A stretch of 64,000 nt of DNA from contig NZ_RBZO01000004.1 of assembly GCF_003628445.1 (NCBI RefSeq), positions 85,808 to 149,807 of the forward strand, given 5' to 3'. Origin of the DNA: Oceanobacillus bengalensis (GTDB lineage: Bacteria > Bacillota > Bacilli > Bacillales > Amphibacillaceae). Shown here in pieces: positions 45,164-54,991 of the stretch (its first letter is position 1; the number at the start of each line of letters is the position of its first letter). The position numbers were made by a program, and so were the translations under genes. Under the pieces are notes generated by a model that worked only from the letters and a program-made list of their open reading frames with translations, was not told the DNA's origin and did no database searches.

Positions 45164-46183
45164 TTATTGTGTAACATGTTTTTTCCGTTTGTTACGCTTT
45201 CCTTCTATTACTCCGATTGTTCCATTTTCAACACCTAGTTCATCAAGCCATCTTCGATAAGCGATTGTTAGCGCATCGGATTTTAGATGCATTTCAGCTT
45301 GCAAGTCTAATGGAAGAAGCTCTGGTTTTTGGCTTTCCACCACATCAAGGTCCTGGTAGAAAATAGTGTCCTGAAATTCAATAAAAGGATCATCAGGTTG
45401 ATCTAAGTCATAATTTCTCGTTAAAAGCATAAATACTTTTGTTTGTTCATTATCTTCTTGGTTAACGGCAACCAAAATCGTAAATTCTTCATCTGAACCC
45501 TCTGTCGTTTTTGTAAAACGGGCTGTCGTAGGATTTAATATTTCATAAACATAGTCAGAATATCCACCTTTTGATCGACCATCTGCGTTCGGCTGATAAA
45601 CTGGAATTTTACTTGTAACGAAACGATTATCAATAAACTTCACGTCATAGTCAACGACTTCTGCATGATCCTCATCTCCAAGTAGGCCTTCATGTACAAA
45701 CATAAGATGAGAAACATCAAGGAAATTTTCAATAATTCTTGGTGCATTTGCCTTTACATCATACGGTCCACAAATAGCGGTCCGATACCGTTCCATGTTA
45801 GCTTCAGGATACCGTACAAGAGGTGCAGGCTCATCACCCAAGCACACCCAAATTAAACCAAGGTATTCTTCACAATGATAAACGGTAGCTCTTGCCTTTC
45901 TTGGGATGGGCCTATCACATGGCAGTGCAGGAATTTTCACACAGGTTCCATCTGAATCATACTCCCATGCATGGTATGCACAGACAAGCTTTCCATTTTT
46001 CACTTTTCCGAGTGAGAGTGCTGCACCTCGATGGATACAAAGGTCTTTAAAAGCATGTACGCCCTTTTCATTTCGAAAAATAACAACTCTTTCCCCCAAT
46101 ACAAAAACCTGTTTAGGATCTTCTAATAATTCATCCGCTTTAGAAACCGGATGCCACTCATTCCACAGTCTATCTTGTTGCAT
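45164..46183 (-). CDS. Rieske-type non-heme iron oxygenase in purine operon
   Basis: 339 residues. N-terminal Rieske [2Fe-2S] domain: C49-x-H51 (CIHRG) and C68-x2-H71 (CAYHAW). Catalytic mononuclear iron site DVSHLMFVHEG (H159, H164). Overall layout is like the N-demethylase NdmA branch of ring-hydroxylating oxygenases. It follows a purine permease by 26 bases, and both lie behind a guanine-class riboswitch, so a purine substrate is likely (inference). No cognate reductase is nearby. Confidence 0.85.
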   Translation of the reverse strand: MQQDRLWNEWHPVSKADELLEDPKQVFVLGERVVIFRNEKGVHAFKDLCIHRGAALSLGKVKNGKLVCAYHAWEYDSDGTCVKIPALPCDRPIPRKARATVYHCEEYLGLIWVCLGDEPAPLVRYPEANMERYRTAICGPYDVKANAPRIIENFLDVSHLMFVHEGLLGDEDHAEVVDYDVKFIDNRFVTSKIPVYQPNADGRSKGGYSDYVYEILNPTTARFTKTTEGSDEEFTILVAVNQEDNEQTKVFMLLTRNYDLDQPDDPFIEFQDTIFYQDLDVVESQKPELLPLDLQAEMHLKSDALTIAYRRWLDELGVENGTIGVIEGKRNKRKKHVTQ

Positions 46184-46209
46184 AACAAATCTCTCCTTTG
46201 ATATTTTAA

Positions 46210-47553
46210 TTAATTTTTCCCTGAAATGACATCATCAGACTTTTGTGGAAGAATAACGTTGAGTAATAACGCCACAATTGCCCCAATTGCTGTTCCAGAA
46301 GAAACGAAATATGTAACTAAACTTGGTAAACGATATAAAACATCTGCCGGCATAAGTACAGCAAATAATGCAAACATAATCGGAACGCCAATAACAAGCA
46401 TGTTTCTTTCTGTAAATGGTGCTTGTTTTACTACTTTGAATCCGTTCATCATAATAACTACACAAAGAATTGCAAAAACGCTATTTACAACCGATGAAGG
46501 AATGCTCGCAATTACATTCATCAATTTAGGCATCATACCGAGTAAAATAAGGATTATTCCACCTGCAATAATTGGTCTCCTGCTTTTCACACCAGTAATA
46601 GCAATGATTCCGGCATTAGAAGAGTACCCTGTAACAGGTGTACCACCAAAGAATGACCCCGCGAAACAACCGAGTCCTTCACCAAATGCACCTCCATTTA
46701 AACGCTTATCATCTAATTTTTCTCCAGTTACTTCACCTACCGTAAACCATGTACCAGTTGTTTCTATCATGATGATAAAATAGATGGCTAGCATAATAAG
46801 AATTGCATCTAATTCAAAAACAGGTGCTCCAAACGCAAAGATACTTGGCAATGCGAACCATGATACGTCTTTTACAGATGAAAAATCAACTAAGCCGAAG
46901 AAGGATGCTACGATTGTTCCAATGCCTAAGGCCAGAATGACGGAAGCGATTTTTATGTACTTTAATTTCGTTTTTGATTTTTCACCGACATACATGCAAA
47001 AAATAAGAATCCCAGCTGTGACAAGTGCTACCAGTGCATTTGTTGAAAGTCCCCCAGGTGCAGAATATATGGAATTAATTGCGGAGGGCATTAGTGAAAT
47101 CCCAACCACAACAATCACTGTTCCCGCAACAATTGGCGGAATGAACTTTCTTACTACTTTACTGAAGACTTTAAGTGGTTTACCTAAAATTGAAATGAGT
47201 AAAGCACCTGGAATTAAGCTACCAATCATCGCCCCAATTCCTGAAGTCGTCCCAATTGCTGCGAGCGCGCTAAGTGGAACAAATGATGGACCTTGCATCA
47301 CAGGAAGCTTCATCGCAAATCCTGCTTGAATGATTGTTGCAATCCCACAAGCAATGAATGTCATTTGAATGAGCATTGCACTATCAGCAACAGAGAGAGA
47401 TAGTAACCCAGCTAAAATAATTGGCGGAATAAATAAATCCATTGCCATTACATGTTGCAACCCTACGAATAAAGACTTTCCAACACTTACATCCTTTGAA
47501 TGATGTTGCTCCTCCGTTACTTTCGACCCAAATTCTCTAGCAGCACTTTCCAT
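46210..47553 (-). CDS. NCS2-family purine permease
   Basis: 447 residues, 12-14 membrane helices. Signatures: GLQHVMAMDLFIPPIILAG, PVMQGPSFVPLSALAAIG, MIETTGTWFTVGEVTGE and GGTPVTGYSSNAGIIAITGV, as in PbuX/PucJ/PucK/UraA types. Takes up xanthine, urate or related purines with protons. First gene of the riboswitch-controlled operon. Confidence 0.92.
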   Translation of the reverse strand: MESAAREFGSKVTEEQHHSKDVSVGKSLFVGLQHVMAMDLFIPPIILAGLLSLSVADSAMLIQMTFIACGIATIIQAGFAMKLPVMQGPSFVPLSALAAIGTTSGIGAMIGSLIPGALLISILGKPLKVFSKVVRKFIPPIVAGTVIVVVGISLMPSAINSIYSAPGGLSTNALVALVTAGILIFCMYVGEKSKTKLKYIKIASVILALGIGTIVASFFGLVDFSSVKDVSWFALPSIFAFGAPVFELDAILIMLAIYFIIMIETTGTWFTVGEVTGEKLDDKRLNGGAFGEGLGCFAGSFFGGTPVTGYSSNAGIIAITGVKSRRPIIAGGIILILLGMMPKLMNVIASIPSSVVNSVFAILCVVIMMNGFKVVKQAPFTERNMLVIGVPIMFALFAVLMPADVLYRLPSLVTYFVSSGTAIGAIVALLLNVILPQKSDDVISGKN

Positions 47554-47648
47554 TTCGTTCCCCCTAATTTGTATATTTCTAGATTTCTAGTTTAATAGGT
47601 GATCAGAAATAAGAATCCCCGTTTTTATATAATCGTTGGAAAATAAGA

Positions 47649-47697
47649 AAGCCCGAAATACATACCTCTACTATGTAGAAGCATGTATTCCGAGCTT
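47649..47697 (-). terminator. Riboswitch expression-platform terminator
   Basis: About 19-bp interrupted stem (CCCGAAATACATACCTCTA with TAGAAGCATGTATTCCGAG) followed by CTTTCTTATTTT on the minus strand; lies between the aptamer and the permease gene. Confidence 0.8.
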
Positions 47698-47757
47698 AAA
47701 ATTCGAAATACGAAAGAAAAGATATCATCACTAAATAGATAGTATCTAATTCTCGCT

Positions 47758-47826
47758 TCTCATAGTCAGTTTATTTACGGTAAACCGGTAGAAACTTGTA
47801 GGCCATATCCCCACGATTATATGAAA
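47758..47826 (-). promoter_or_regulatory. Purine riboswitch, guanine class
   Basis: On the minus strand: TATAATCGTGGGGATATGG, then TTTCTACCGGTTTACCGTAA and TAAACTGACTATGAG. Nearly identical in its core to the B. subtilis xpt aptamer. The specificity base in GACTATG is C, the guanine/hypoxanthine-binding form (U would mean adenine). The rest of 47554-48051 holds only the terminator and the divergent guanine deaminase leader. Confidence 0.93.
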
Positions 47827-48051
47827 AACAATATTTACTTTTGATTGGTATTAGTATAGCATGCATTTTATCGAAAACAAGGTTGATTTTAATAAAATTA
47901 AAATTCAAATAATTCGCTTAAATGGGTTAGATCCATACCCAGTCTATGTTTTTGGAGGAAAATAGAAATAAATAAATTCCATAGACGGAGATGTTTTTTG
48001 CCTATATAATGAACTATATAACACCTAAACACGAACATTCAGGAGGTAATT

Positions 48052-49410
48052 ATGAGCAATTATACGCATATTTTCCATGGAACTGCATTTTCTAGCAGAG
48101 CACCAAAGGAAGTAATGATTTTAGAAAATCACTTATTTTGTGTTAATACAGAAGGACTAATTGAAAAAATCATATCGCCTGCTGATACAGATTATCAAGA
48201 GTTATTAGAAAAATATCAAGGTAAAGATAATTTTCACCGCTTAGAAGATGGTCAATATTTCTTACCTGGATTTATTGATTTACATGTTCATGCTCCGCAA
48301 TGGGCGCAGTCTGGTACAGCACTTGACCTCCCACTTAATGAATGGTTAAACACCTATACTTTCCCACTTGAAGCAAAATACTCTAATTTGGATTTTGCTA
48401 AGGAAGTGTATGAAGACTTGGTCAATACCCTGCTTGCTAACGGAACAACGACTGCACTCTATTTCGCTACAATACATAAAGAAGCAAGCCTAATGCTAGC
48501 TGAAATATGTGCAAAGAAAGGGCAACGGGCACTCGTTGGAAAAGTCGTAATGGACGATAAGGAACAAAATCCAGATTATTATCGTGATGCTGATACGGAA
48601 ACAGCATTAGCCGATACAGAAGCGTTTATTAAGGATGTACAGGAATTAGCGAAAGCAACAAAACAAGGTGTTTACCCTGTCGTAACACCACGTTTTATCC
48701 CAAGCTGTACGGATGAGGCTTTAAAAGGTTTAGGCGAACTAGCTGCAAAGTACGACACACACATCCAATCACACTGCAGTGAGAGTGACTGGGAACACAA
48801 TTATGTAAAGGAACGTTTCGGAAAAAATGATGCTTTTGCATTGCATGATTTTAAACTATTAGGAAAGAAATCAGTAATGGCGCACTGTAATTTCTTAGAT
48901 GATAACGATGTTAATTTGTTTGCCGAAACTGGAACGGCGATTGGCCATTGTCCACTATCGAATGCCTACTTTGCTAATGCAGTTATTCCAATATCCCATT
49001 TTCATTCCAAGGGAGTTGATATTGGATTAGGGACAGATATTTCTGCAGGTGCCACACCGAGTTTGTATGATAACGCGAAACAAGCTATCGTCTCGTCTAG
49101 AATGCTAGAAGATGGGGTCGATCCTGCATTACCGCAAGAAGAACGAGGGGTGCCAAAGTCACGGATTAGCCTTAATGAAGCCTTCTACTTGGCTACAGCA
49201 GGTGGTGGTGAGAGTTTAAACCTTCCAATCGGTCGAATTGAAGAAAATTATGCATGTGATGTACAAATTATTGACACGAAGGTAGCATCAGCTAAACTCC
49301 CTATCTTTAATGTGGAAGAAGCGTTATATGATATATTCCAAAGAATCATGTACCTTGTAAAGCCAGAAAACATTCGCGCAGTATGGGTACAGGGAGAAAG
49401 AGTACGTTAA
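48052..49410 (+). CDS. guaD: Guanine deaminase (amidohydrolase type)
   Basis: 452 residues of the zinc amidohydrolase type found in E. coli and animals, not the small cytidine-deaminase-like GuaD of B. subtilis. Motifs: GFIDLHVHAPQW (H78xH80), THIQSHCSES, MAHCNFL and GLGTDISAG. Converts guanine to xanthine and ammonia. CAGGAGGT precedes ATG 48052. Divergent from the permease/Rieske operon, making a purine-salvage or catabolism locus. Confidence 0.92.
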   Translation: MSNYTHIFHGTAFSSRAPKEVMILENHLFCVNTEGLIEKIISPADTDYQELLEKYQGKDNFHRLEDGQYFLPGFIDLHVHAPQWAQSGTALDLPLNEWLNTYTFPLEAKYSNLDFAKEVYEDLVNTLLANGTTTALYFATIHKEASLMLAEICAKKGQRALVGKVVMDDKEQNPDYYRDADTETALADTEAFIKDVQELAKATKQGVYPVVTPRFIPSCTDEALKGLGELAAKYDTHIQSHCSESDWEHNYVKERFGKNDAFALHDFKLLGKKSVMAHCNFLDDNDVNLFAETGTAIGHCPLSNAYFANAVIPISHFHSKGVDIGLGTDISAGATPSLYDNAKQAIVSSRMLEDGVDPALPQEERGVPKSRISLNEAFYLATAGGGESLNLPIGRIEENYACDVQIIDTKVASAKLPIFNVEEALYDIFQRIMYLVKPENIRAVWVQGERVR

Positions 49411-49461
49411 AGGCGCTGTCTCTGTTCGATTTCAGGCAAAATACAACAAGTTATTTACATT

Positions 49462-49506
49462 AAAAACAGGATGCAGCTCAAACTAAACTGTATCCTGTCT
49501 TTTTAT
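49462..49506. terminator. Bidirectional terminator
   Basis: Stem ACAGGATGCAG/CTGTATCCTGT with A and T runs; between guanine deaminase (+) and the SqdB-like gene (-). Confidence 0.85.
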
Positions 49507-49519
49507 TAATTATTATCAC

Positions 49520-50755
49520 TTATATGTCTGTAATTTTTTCCTTTGGAACACCCGGTAGCTGGTCTTTTGTCCATGTACTTGTCGCAGGAATCTTTGAATG
49601 ATCTGCGCGGTGTGCATATTTCCTCGCAACATTTGTAACCTCCTGCAATAAGCCCTCATCAAGCGTAATAGGTTCTAAACCTTTGGACAGGAAAAGGTCA
49701 TTTCGTACATGCAGGTCATTTTCTGGAGCTTCATTTCGCGGATTTGAAACGTATGCTATTTCTCCACCAGTTAGCTCGCTAACTAGCATAGCTAAATCAC
49801 GAACACGATGCGTTTCAGTCATCTGATTGAAAATCATCACCTTATCTTCATATGAAGGCGAATTTTCAATTGCTAATTGCACGCATCGAACCGTGTCCTG
49901 TATATGTATAAAGGCACGTGTTTGTCCACCAGTTCCGTGTACCGTAATAGGGTGACCAACGGCTGCTTGCATTAGGAAACGATTCAGCACTGTACCATAA
50001 TCCCCATCATAATCAAAACGATTAATCAATCGCTCGTCTTGCCTGGTTTCTTTCGTATTTGTCCCCCAAACAATCCCTTGATGTAAATCAGTGATTCGCA
50101 AGCGGTCATTCTTATTATAGTATTGGAAAAGTAGTTGGTCTTGAGATTTCGTCATATGGTAAACAGAGCCAGGATTAGTCGGATATAGTATTTGTTGTTT
50201 GACACGTTCTCCCGCTTCCGTCTCCACTTCGATATCAAGATATCCCTCTGGAATCTTCATCCCTGCAGTGCCGTACCCATAGACTCCCATTGTCCCTAAA
50301 TGAACGAGATGAATATCAAGCCCAGACTCCACCATCGCACATAATACGTTATGTGTTGCATTCATATTGTTGTTAATTGTGTATCGTTTATTCTTTGAGG
50401 ATTTCATCGAATAAGGTGCGGAACGTTGCTCTGCAAAGTGTACAATAACATCAGGTTTTTCATCATTTATGATTTTCAGGAAATGATCATACTCTAAAGC
50501 TATATCTGTATTGTAAAATTTGATTTCTTTGCCCGAAATTTCCTTCCATACCTTTAACCTAGTTCCCATCGGCTGGATTGGTGTCAATGACTCTGCTTCT
50601 AATTCATTATCGATGTTACGCCTTGACAAATTGTCAATGATAATCACTTCATGCCCTACGTTAGATAAATGAAGACTTGTAGGCCAGCCACAGAAGCCAT
50701 CCCCACCTAATACTATAATTTTCTTAGATTCTAAATGCCGATTATCTGCGTTCAT
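49520..50755 (-). CDS. NAD-dependent sugar epimerase, UDP-sulfoquinovose synthase-like
   Basis: 411-residue short-chain dehydrogenase/reductase. Rossmann loop VLGGDGFCGWPTSLHLS, GTMGVYGYG, catalytic SVYHMTKSQD (Tyr-x3-Lys) and GIVWGTNTKE are the SqdB signatures. SqdB makes UDP-sulfoquinovose from UDP-glucose and sulfite. No sulfolipid glycosyltransferase is adjacent, so its product may be a sulfosugar for another polymer (inference). AAAGGGTG precedes ATG. Confidence 0.85.
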   Translation of the reverse strand: MNADNRHLESKKIIVLGGDGFCGWPTSLHLSNVGHEVIIIDNLSRRNIDNELEAESLTPIQPMGTRLKVWKEISGKEIKFYNTDIALEYDHFLKIINDEKPDVIVHFAEQRSAPYSMKSSKNKRYTINNNMNATHNVLCAMVESGLDIHLVHLGTMGVYGYGTAGMKIPEGYLDIEVETEAGERVKQQILYPTNPGSVYHMTKSQDQLLFQYYNKNDRLRITDLHQGIVWGTNTKETRQDERLINRFDYDGDYGTVLNRFLMQAAVGHPITVHGTGGQTRAFIHIQDTVRCVQLAIENSPSYEDKVMIFNQMTETHRVRDLAMLVSELTGGEIAYVSNPRNEAPENDLHVRNDLFLSKGLEPITLDEGLLQEVTNVARKYAHRADHSKIPATSTWTKDQLPGVPKEKITDI

Positions 50756-50887
50756 TTTTTAACACCCTTTATTTATGATTTTATTTTCAAATTCATACGC
50801 TATTTTATTCATTCTACTTTATATACCGATTCACCATGCTATTTAGGGATTTTATTAACAACTCATCATGGAGTCACCCTTTTAGAT

Positions 50888-50899
50888 GTGCCTGTCACC
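50888..50899 (+). repeat. GGTGCCTGTCAC-type repeat, short copy
   Basis: GTGCCTGTCACC, without the downstream TTGTC boxes of the extended copies. Confidence 0.55.
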
Positions 50900-50948
50900 A
50901 TAATTGATTTCTACTCATAAAATAAATTAGCTAAAGTGGGGTGGTTTT

Positions 50949-51428
50949 TTGAAGAAAAGCATGAAGGCTTTTATTCTAACATACCTTTCTATTCTATTTT
51001 TTGGAAGCTTCTTAGTATTAGCTCTACTACGCACTGGCTTTGCGGTAGACTGGTTTCCATTTATTAAAAAAATTGAGATCTTCTTATATTACTTTTTCGC
51101 AGGAGCTATCGGTGGCTCACTACGCCATCTCTATATGTTCTGTTCCCATTATATGAAAAACAAATTGAACGATTACCGCGAATGGGTCATGTATATTTTC
51201 TATCCTATCTTCGCTACAGGAACAGCTGTTGTTGCTGTCACACTCATCCAGAGCGGCATCTTTCTAATTGAATTTACCGAATTTGATGATGCACCCTATG
51301 CCCAAATCAGTATTGCCTTTTTTGTCGGTTTCGGATTCAATCGCTTCTTAAATCGATTAAACATTGTATCAAAGAACTTATTCAATAAAAATGATACAGC
51401 TAAAGAGAACAATAGTGAAATAAAATAG
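50949..51428 (+). CDS. Hypothetical membrane protein
   Basis: 159 residues, four membrane segments (about 7-27, 43-62, 80-103, 118-136), basic/acidic tail. TTG start at 50949 after GGGGTGG; the later ATG (50961) has worse spacing. The sequence GAIGGSLRHLYMF between helices 2 and 3 is distinctive. Not recognised. Confidence 0.68.
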   Translation: MKKSMKAFILTYLSILFFGSFLVLALLRTGFAVDWFPFIKKIEIFLYYFFAGAIGGSLRHLYMFCSHYMKNKLNDYREWVMYIFYPIFATGTAVVAVTLIQSGIFLIEFTEFDDAPYAQISIAFFVGFGFNRFLNRLNIVSKNLFNKNDTAKENNSEIK

Positions 51429-51449
51429 TACTTTCATCAATCTAAGGGT

Positions 51450-52139
51450 TCAGGAAACTGCTCGTTTCTGATTATAATTTGTCTCGAGTTTTTCCAAGAT
51501 ACCTTTAAATTTCTCATACGTCACTTGAAAAATTGGACTTTGAATAAATGTAAATATAAATGTCACAACAAAAACAGGGCCTCCTAATAATAATCCAATG
51601 ATCAGCACCAAACTTTCTGTTATAATCCGCACCCAACTAACTGATAATCTCGTCTTGTCAGAAATTGATAACATAAAGCCATCACGTGGCCCTGAACCAA
51701 CTCCCGCAGCATTATATATACCGCCACCAATACCCATGATGACAATTCCGACGAGTATTAAAACAATATCTACCCATGTTTGGCTTGCCTGCGGGAGAAA
51801 ATCCAACCACATATACACATCTACAAATACACCAATCAAAATCGCATTAAAGAATGTTCCCAGTTTGATGTATCGTTTATCAAGTATCCACGAGATCGCA
51901 ATCAATAAACCCGAAATAATAATTGCCCATGAACCAATTGATAAACCCACCTTCTCGAACATCGCCACATTTAATACGTCCCAGGGGTGGATTCCTAGAT
52001 GCTGAACGTTGATTGTCATTGTAATACCGAGACTAAAAATCATAAGCCCAACAAAAAAAACAGACCAGCGAATAACTTTATTCACGGGTATTCTCATCGA
52101 AATCAAGCGCCCTTCCATATTATCTTCACTACCAATCAT
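51450..52139 (-). CDS. YczE/YyaS/YitT-like integral membrane protein
   Basis: 229 residues, five to six membrane segments. VGLMIFSLGITMTINVQHLG and LGIHPWDVLNVAMFEKVGLS are the YczE-family signature; GVGSGPRDGFML is another. YczE in B. subtilis lies next to surfactin genes but its role is unclear. Start at ATG 52139 (AGGAAAG upstream) or later ATGs. Confidence 0.82.
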   Translation of the reverse strand: MIGSEDNMEGRLISMRIPVNKVIRWSVFFVGLMIFSLGITMTINVQHLGIHPWDVLNVAMFEKVGLSIGSWAIIISGLLIAISWILDKRYIKLGTFFNAILIGVFVDVYMWLDFLPQASQTWVDIVLILVGIVIMGIGGGIYNAAGVGSGPRDGFMLSISDKTRLSVSWVRIITESLVLIIGLLLGGPVFVVTFIFTFIQSPIFQVTYEKFKGILEKLETNYNQKRAVS

Positions 52140-52215
52140 AACAGATTTCTTTCCTGATTTGTGGGAATTTTTCGTTTAAAGATCAGTAGTTGCTTCGTAT
52201 GTTATAAACACTAAG

Positions 52216-52252
52216 AAAGCGAATGGGCGGCTTGAGCACCGTTCGCTTTTTT
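52216..52252. terminator. Terminator hairpin
   Basis: Stem AAAGCGAATGGG with ACCGTTCGCTTT (G-U pair, one mismatch); T run on the plus strand, a shorter one on the minus strand, 10 bases past the TPR-GTPase gene. Confidence 0.7.
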
Positions 52253-52261
52253 AGGCATATA

Positions 52262-54991
52262 TTATTGAAGTTCTGGAACCCGTTCATCCGAAGAATTCAT
52301 CCATTCAAACTGTCTAACCTTTAATCCATAAATTGTAAGCGGGTCTCTAAATATCTCTGGTTTTTCTCTCATTTCACTTAAAGTTGTGTGCATTTCTTTC
52401 ATTTTATTTTCTTTTTCTTCTATAGTCGCATGCAATTCTTCTACAGCACTTGAGAAAAACATGTTGATGTCACGTTCAATTGATTTCTCAAAAAGCTCGA
52501 ATTGTTGCATAAAAGCGGCAGTCATTTGCTCTGCAATTACACTATAATCCTTGTTTTCGATAAACTTCTTATATTTACTTTGCAGAAGTCCTTTGTTTTT
52601 CGGTAATACTTCAAAGAGTTTCCCTGCACGTTTCATTATAACTTGAACGGTACTATGCATGATGATAGCCTTTTTCTCTATAAACATAACGCCCCTAGTC
52701 ATGCGATTCATGTCCCTTCGCCAATCATCCAACACCTGAAAATCACAATGTAACGTTATCTTCTCATCATACAATTCATAAAAACTCTCACTCATCTGAT
52801 TTAAATACAATTGACTCTCTTTAAACGCTATTTCCCGATCGTTAATCCATCCTTCAATGGCGTGACGATAGCTCGGCAATGCTTTTTCCTCAATATAAGC
52901 ATTCACACGTCTATTCATTTCATCATTTAGCTTGTCATGTATTTTATTAAAATCCGTATCCTCTTTAATCACATCTGCACAACTTTTGAGCAAATCAGGA
53001 ATCCTATTCAGTAAATTATTCATTAATGTTTCTTTAATCCGACGATAAGCACCTTTCGTACCCTGTCCACTCTCTTCTTCCATGTCACGCAATTGATTGA
53101 TTGCACCACTTACCTTTGTTACCACCTCTTCATTCCATTGAATCGTATCATGAAGCGTATTTTCAATTTCTATTCGTTTTTCAAGCAAAAGACGAATCAA
53201 TTCCCTACAATAATGGAGTATCTTATGTTTACGTTCTTTTTCCTTATTGTAACCACCCGTAATTGACTGAACAAATGCTGCAATCCTATTTAACTGATTA
53301 TCATGCACATCCATTATCGGAAAAATTAATACCCGTGCAGTCGGAAAATACGTACGGATACTTGACGTTAACTTTTCATTACTCTCCACAGTTGTATCTA
53401 TATCCGTCCTCGATAGGAGAAAATGAATTGGTAAATCTGGTGCATGTTCTTTTATCTTGACAGCCATCTCAAGTTCATTAGATGTTAAAGGGGAATCAGC
53501 ATTCAAAACAAACAAAAGACTATCAGCAAGATGAAGATAAGGAAATACACCTTTTCTAGATTTCCTTTGTTCGGTAAGGACTGGCGTATCAATTAAAGCA
53601 ATTCTATTCTCACGTAAAATAGGAGCGGACATACTGTAGCGAATCAGTGTTTGTTCATCAGTTCCGTGCTCCTTAAAGTCATCTACGTTAGTTATTTGCT
53701 TAACCCCTTCATCTCTAATATCAAGAATTTCCTCTTTTTCTGTATCATTATAAATCACAGTAGCTAGATTTGACGCATCGACAACCTCTCCACCTAACAA
53801 TATATTACTAATGAGTGATTGCTCTTCTGCTTCAGTTCCGACAATCATCAAATTAAAGTCGGATGATTCACGAATCTGTTGGACCACCCATTCAAAGCGA
53901 AGACCAAGATCCATTCCCTTATCCTTTGCCCACTCGATAATCGATTCAAAAAGATTGTACACATCATCTGAATCATAGTCATTTTCCCCGTGTTGTTTTA
54001 ACATCGTTTCTGCTTGATTCACAACAGATGATTCCATTCCTGATGGAAACTTCTCATTCCACGCAAGTACAGCACTGGAAGCAATGAGAGCATCTGCTGC
54101 TGAAGACCCACGCACCCAGTTGATTAATAGATTTGGTATGATACTTGAAATGTCTTTGATCAAATGTTTTCCACTTAGTAATGACATGTACGTTTCTCTA
54201 AATTGAGTGGAAAGACTTTGCCAACTATGCGTATTGCTTAAGTCTTTCTCCAATAATAACTGATTAATTTCCTCTAACCATCTAAAATACAAATCTCCAT
54301 GTCTATAACTTTCCCAAATCGCTACAGCAAGATCTTCAAATCGGGGTAGATTTACGTCATATAACACCTTCAATGCATCGGTTAAAGCGCTTGGCTCCAT
54401 CTTATTAGTAAATCCTTGTTCCACATAACCTTGCAAAACAGCAAACCATTGTAGGGATTCTGCTCGTGTTGCCTCATCAATTGCAAGATCAACTGCATGC
54501 CCTATGTACCGTTCATTCTCATAATATTCACGGGCTTTCTCTGTGACGCCAGGGTAGTCTGGATTAAGAACTACCGCTTCTTTAATTGAATGAAGAGCTG
54601 AATCGAGTTTTTCTTGGTTTCTATATAATAAAAATAACTGCATCAGTACTTCAATTTTTAATGTATCTGAATTAGTTTCAATACCTTTATAATAATCTTC
54701 AGCAACGTCCAATAAATCTAGCTCACCATGTGCATCGGCTATATTTTTCTGCGCCCAAGGTATGAACGATTCATCTGTAACATTTTGCCATTTGAATATA
54801 GCTGTCTCATAATCTTTGTTTTCAAAATAAACCTCGCCTTGTGCATAACGAATAGCAGATAAGTCTTCTATTTCATTCTGCTGACCGTTAAACATATCTC
54901 CTAAAACCTTAATTGGATGCACATTTTGGATGCCATCCATAAATGTATGATAATAGGATTTACGAATGAGTTGTTCTTCTCTTTCTATCAT
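52262..54991 (-). CDS. TPR plus dynamin-like GTPase protein with decayed P-loop
   Basis: 909 residues. N-terminal tetratricopeptide-like repeats (about 45-160: YAQGEVYFENKDYETAIFKW, ALHSIKEAVVLNPDYPG). A GTPase-like region at about 378-585: FNLMIVGTEAEEQSLISNIL stands where GxxxxGKS/T should be, so the P-loop lysine is lost; DTPVL (468-472) resembles G3 and LSRTDID (526-532) resembles G4. The C-terminal 300 residues are helical/coiled, as in dynamin stalks. Likely a membrane or stress-linked dynamin relative with lost or unusual nucleotide binding. Single gene; family not firmly named. Confidence 0.72.
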   Translation of the reverse strand: MIEREEQLIRKSYYHTFMDGIQNVHPIKVLGDMFNGQQNEIEDLSAIRYAQGEVYFENKDYETAIFKWQNVTDESFIPWAQKNIADAHGELDLLDVAEDYYKGIETNSDTLKIEVLMQLFLLYRNQEKLDSALHSIKEAVVLNPDYPGVTEKAREYYENERYIGHAVDLAIDEATRAESLQWFAVLQGYVEQGFTNKMEPSALTDALKVLYDVNLPRFEDLAVAIWESYRHGDLYFRWLEEINQLLLEKDLSNTHSWQSLSTQFRETYMSLLSGKHLIKDISSIIPNLLINWVRGSSAADALIASSAVLAWNEKFPSGMESSVVNQAETMLKQHGENDYDSDDVYNLFESIIEWAKDKGMDLGLRFEWVVQQIRESSDFNLMIVGTEAEEQSLISNILLGGEVVDASNLATVIYNDTEKEEILDIRDEGVKQITNVDDFKEHGTDEQTLIRYSMSAPILRENRIALIDTPVLTEQRKSRKGVFPYLHLADSLLFVLNADSPLTSNELEMAVKIKEHAPDLPIHFLLSRTDIDTTVESNEKLTSSIRTYFPTARVLIFPIMDVHDNQLNRIAAFVQSITGGYNKEKERKHKILHYCRELIRLLLEKRIEIENTLHDTIQWNEEVVTKVSGAINQLRDMEEESGQGTKGAYRRIKETLMNNLLNRIPDLLKSCADVIKEDTDFNKIHDKLNDEMNRRVNAYIEEKALPSYRHAIEGWINDREIAFKESQLYLNQMSESFYELYDEKITLHCDFQVLDDWRRDMNRMTRGVMFIEKKAIIMHSTVQVIMKRAGKLFEVLPKNKGLLQSKYKKFIENKDYSVIAEQMTAAFMQQFELFEKSIERDINMFFSSAVEELHATIEEKENKMKEMHTTLSEMREKPEIFRDPLTIYGLKVRQFEWMNSSDERVPELQ

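Noticed and set aside
50756..50948. T-box or other leader before the plus-strand membrane gene
   Set aside because: No specifier or T-box sequence, only a short repeat copy.
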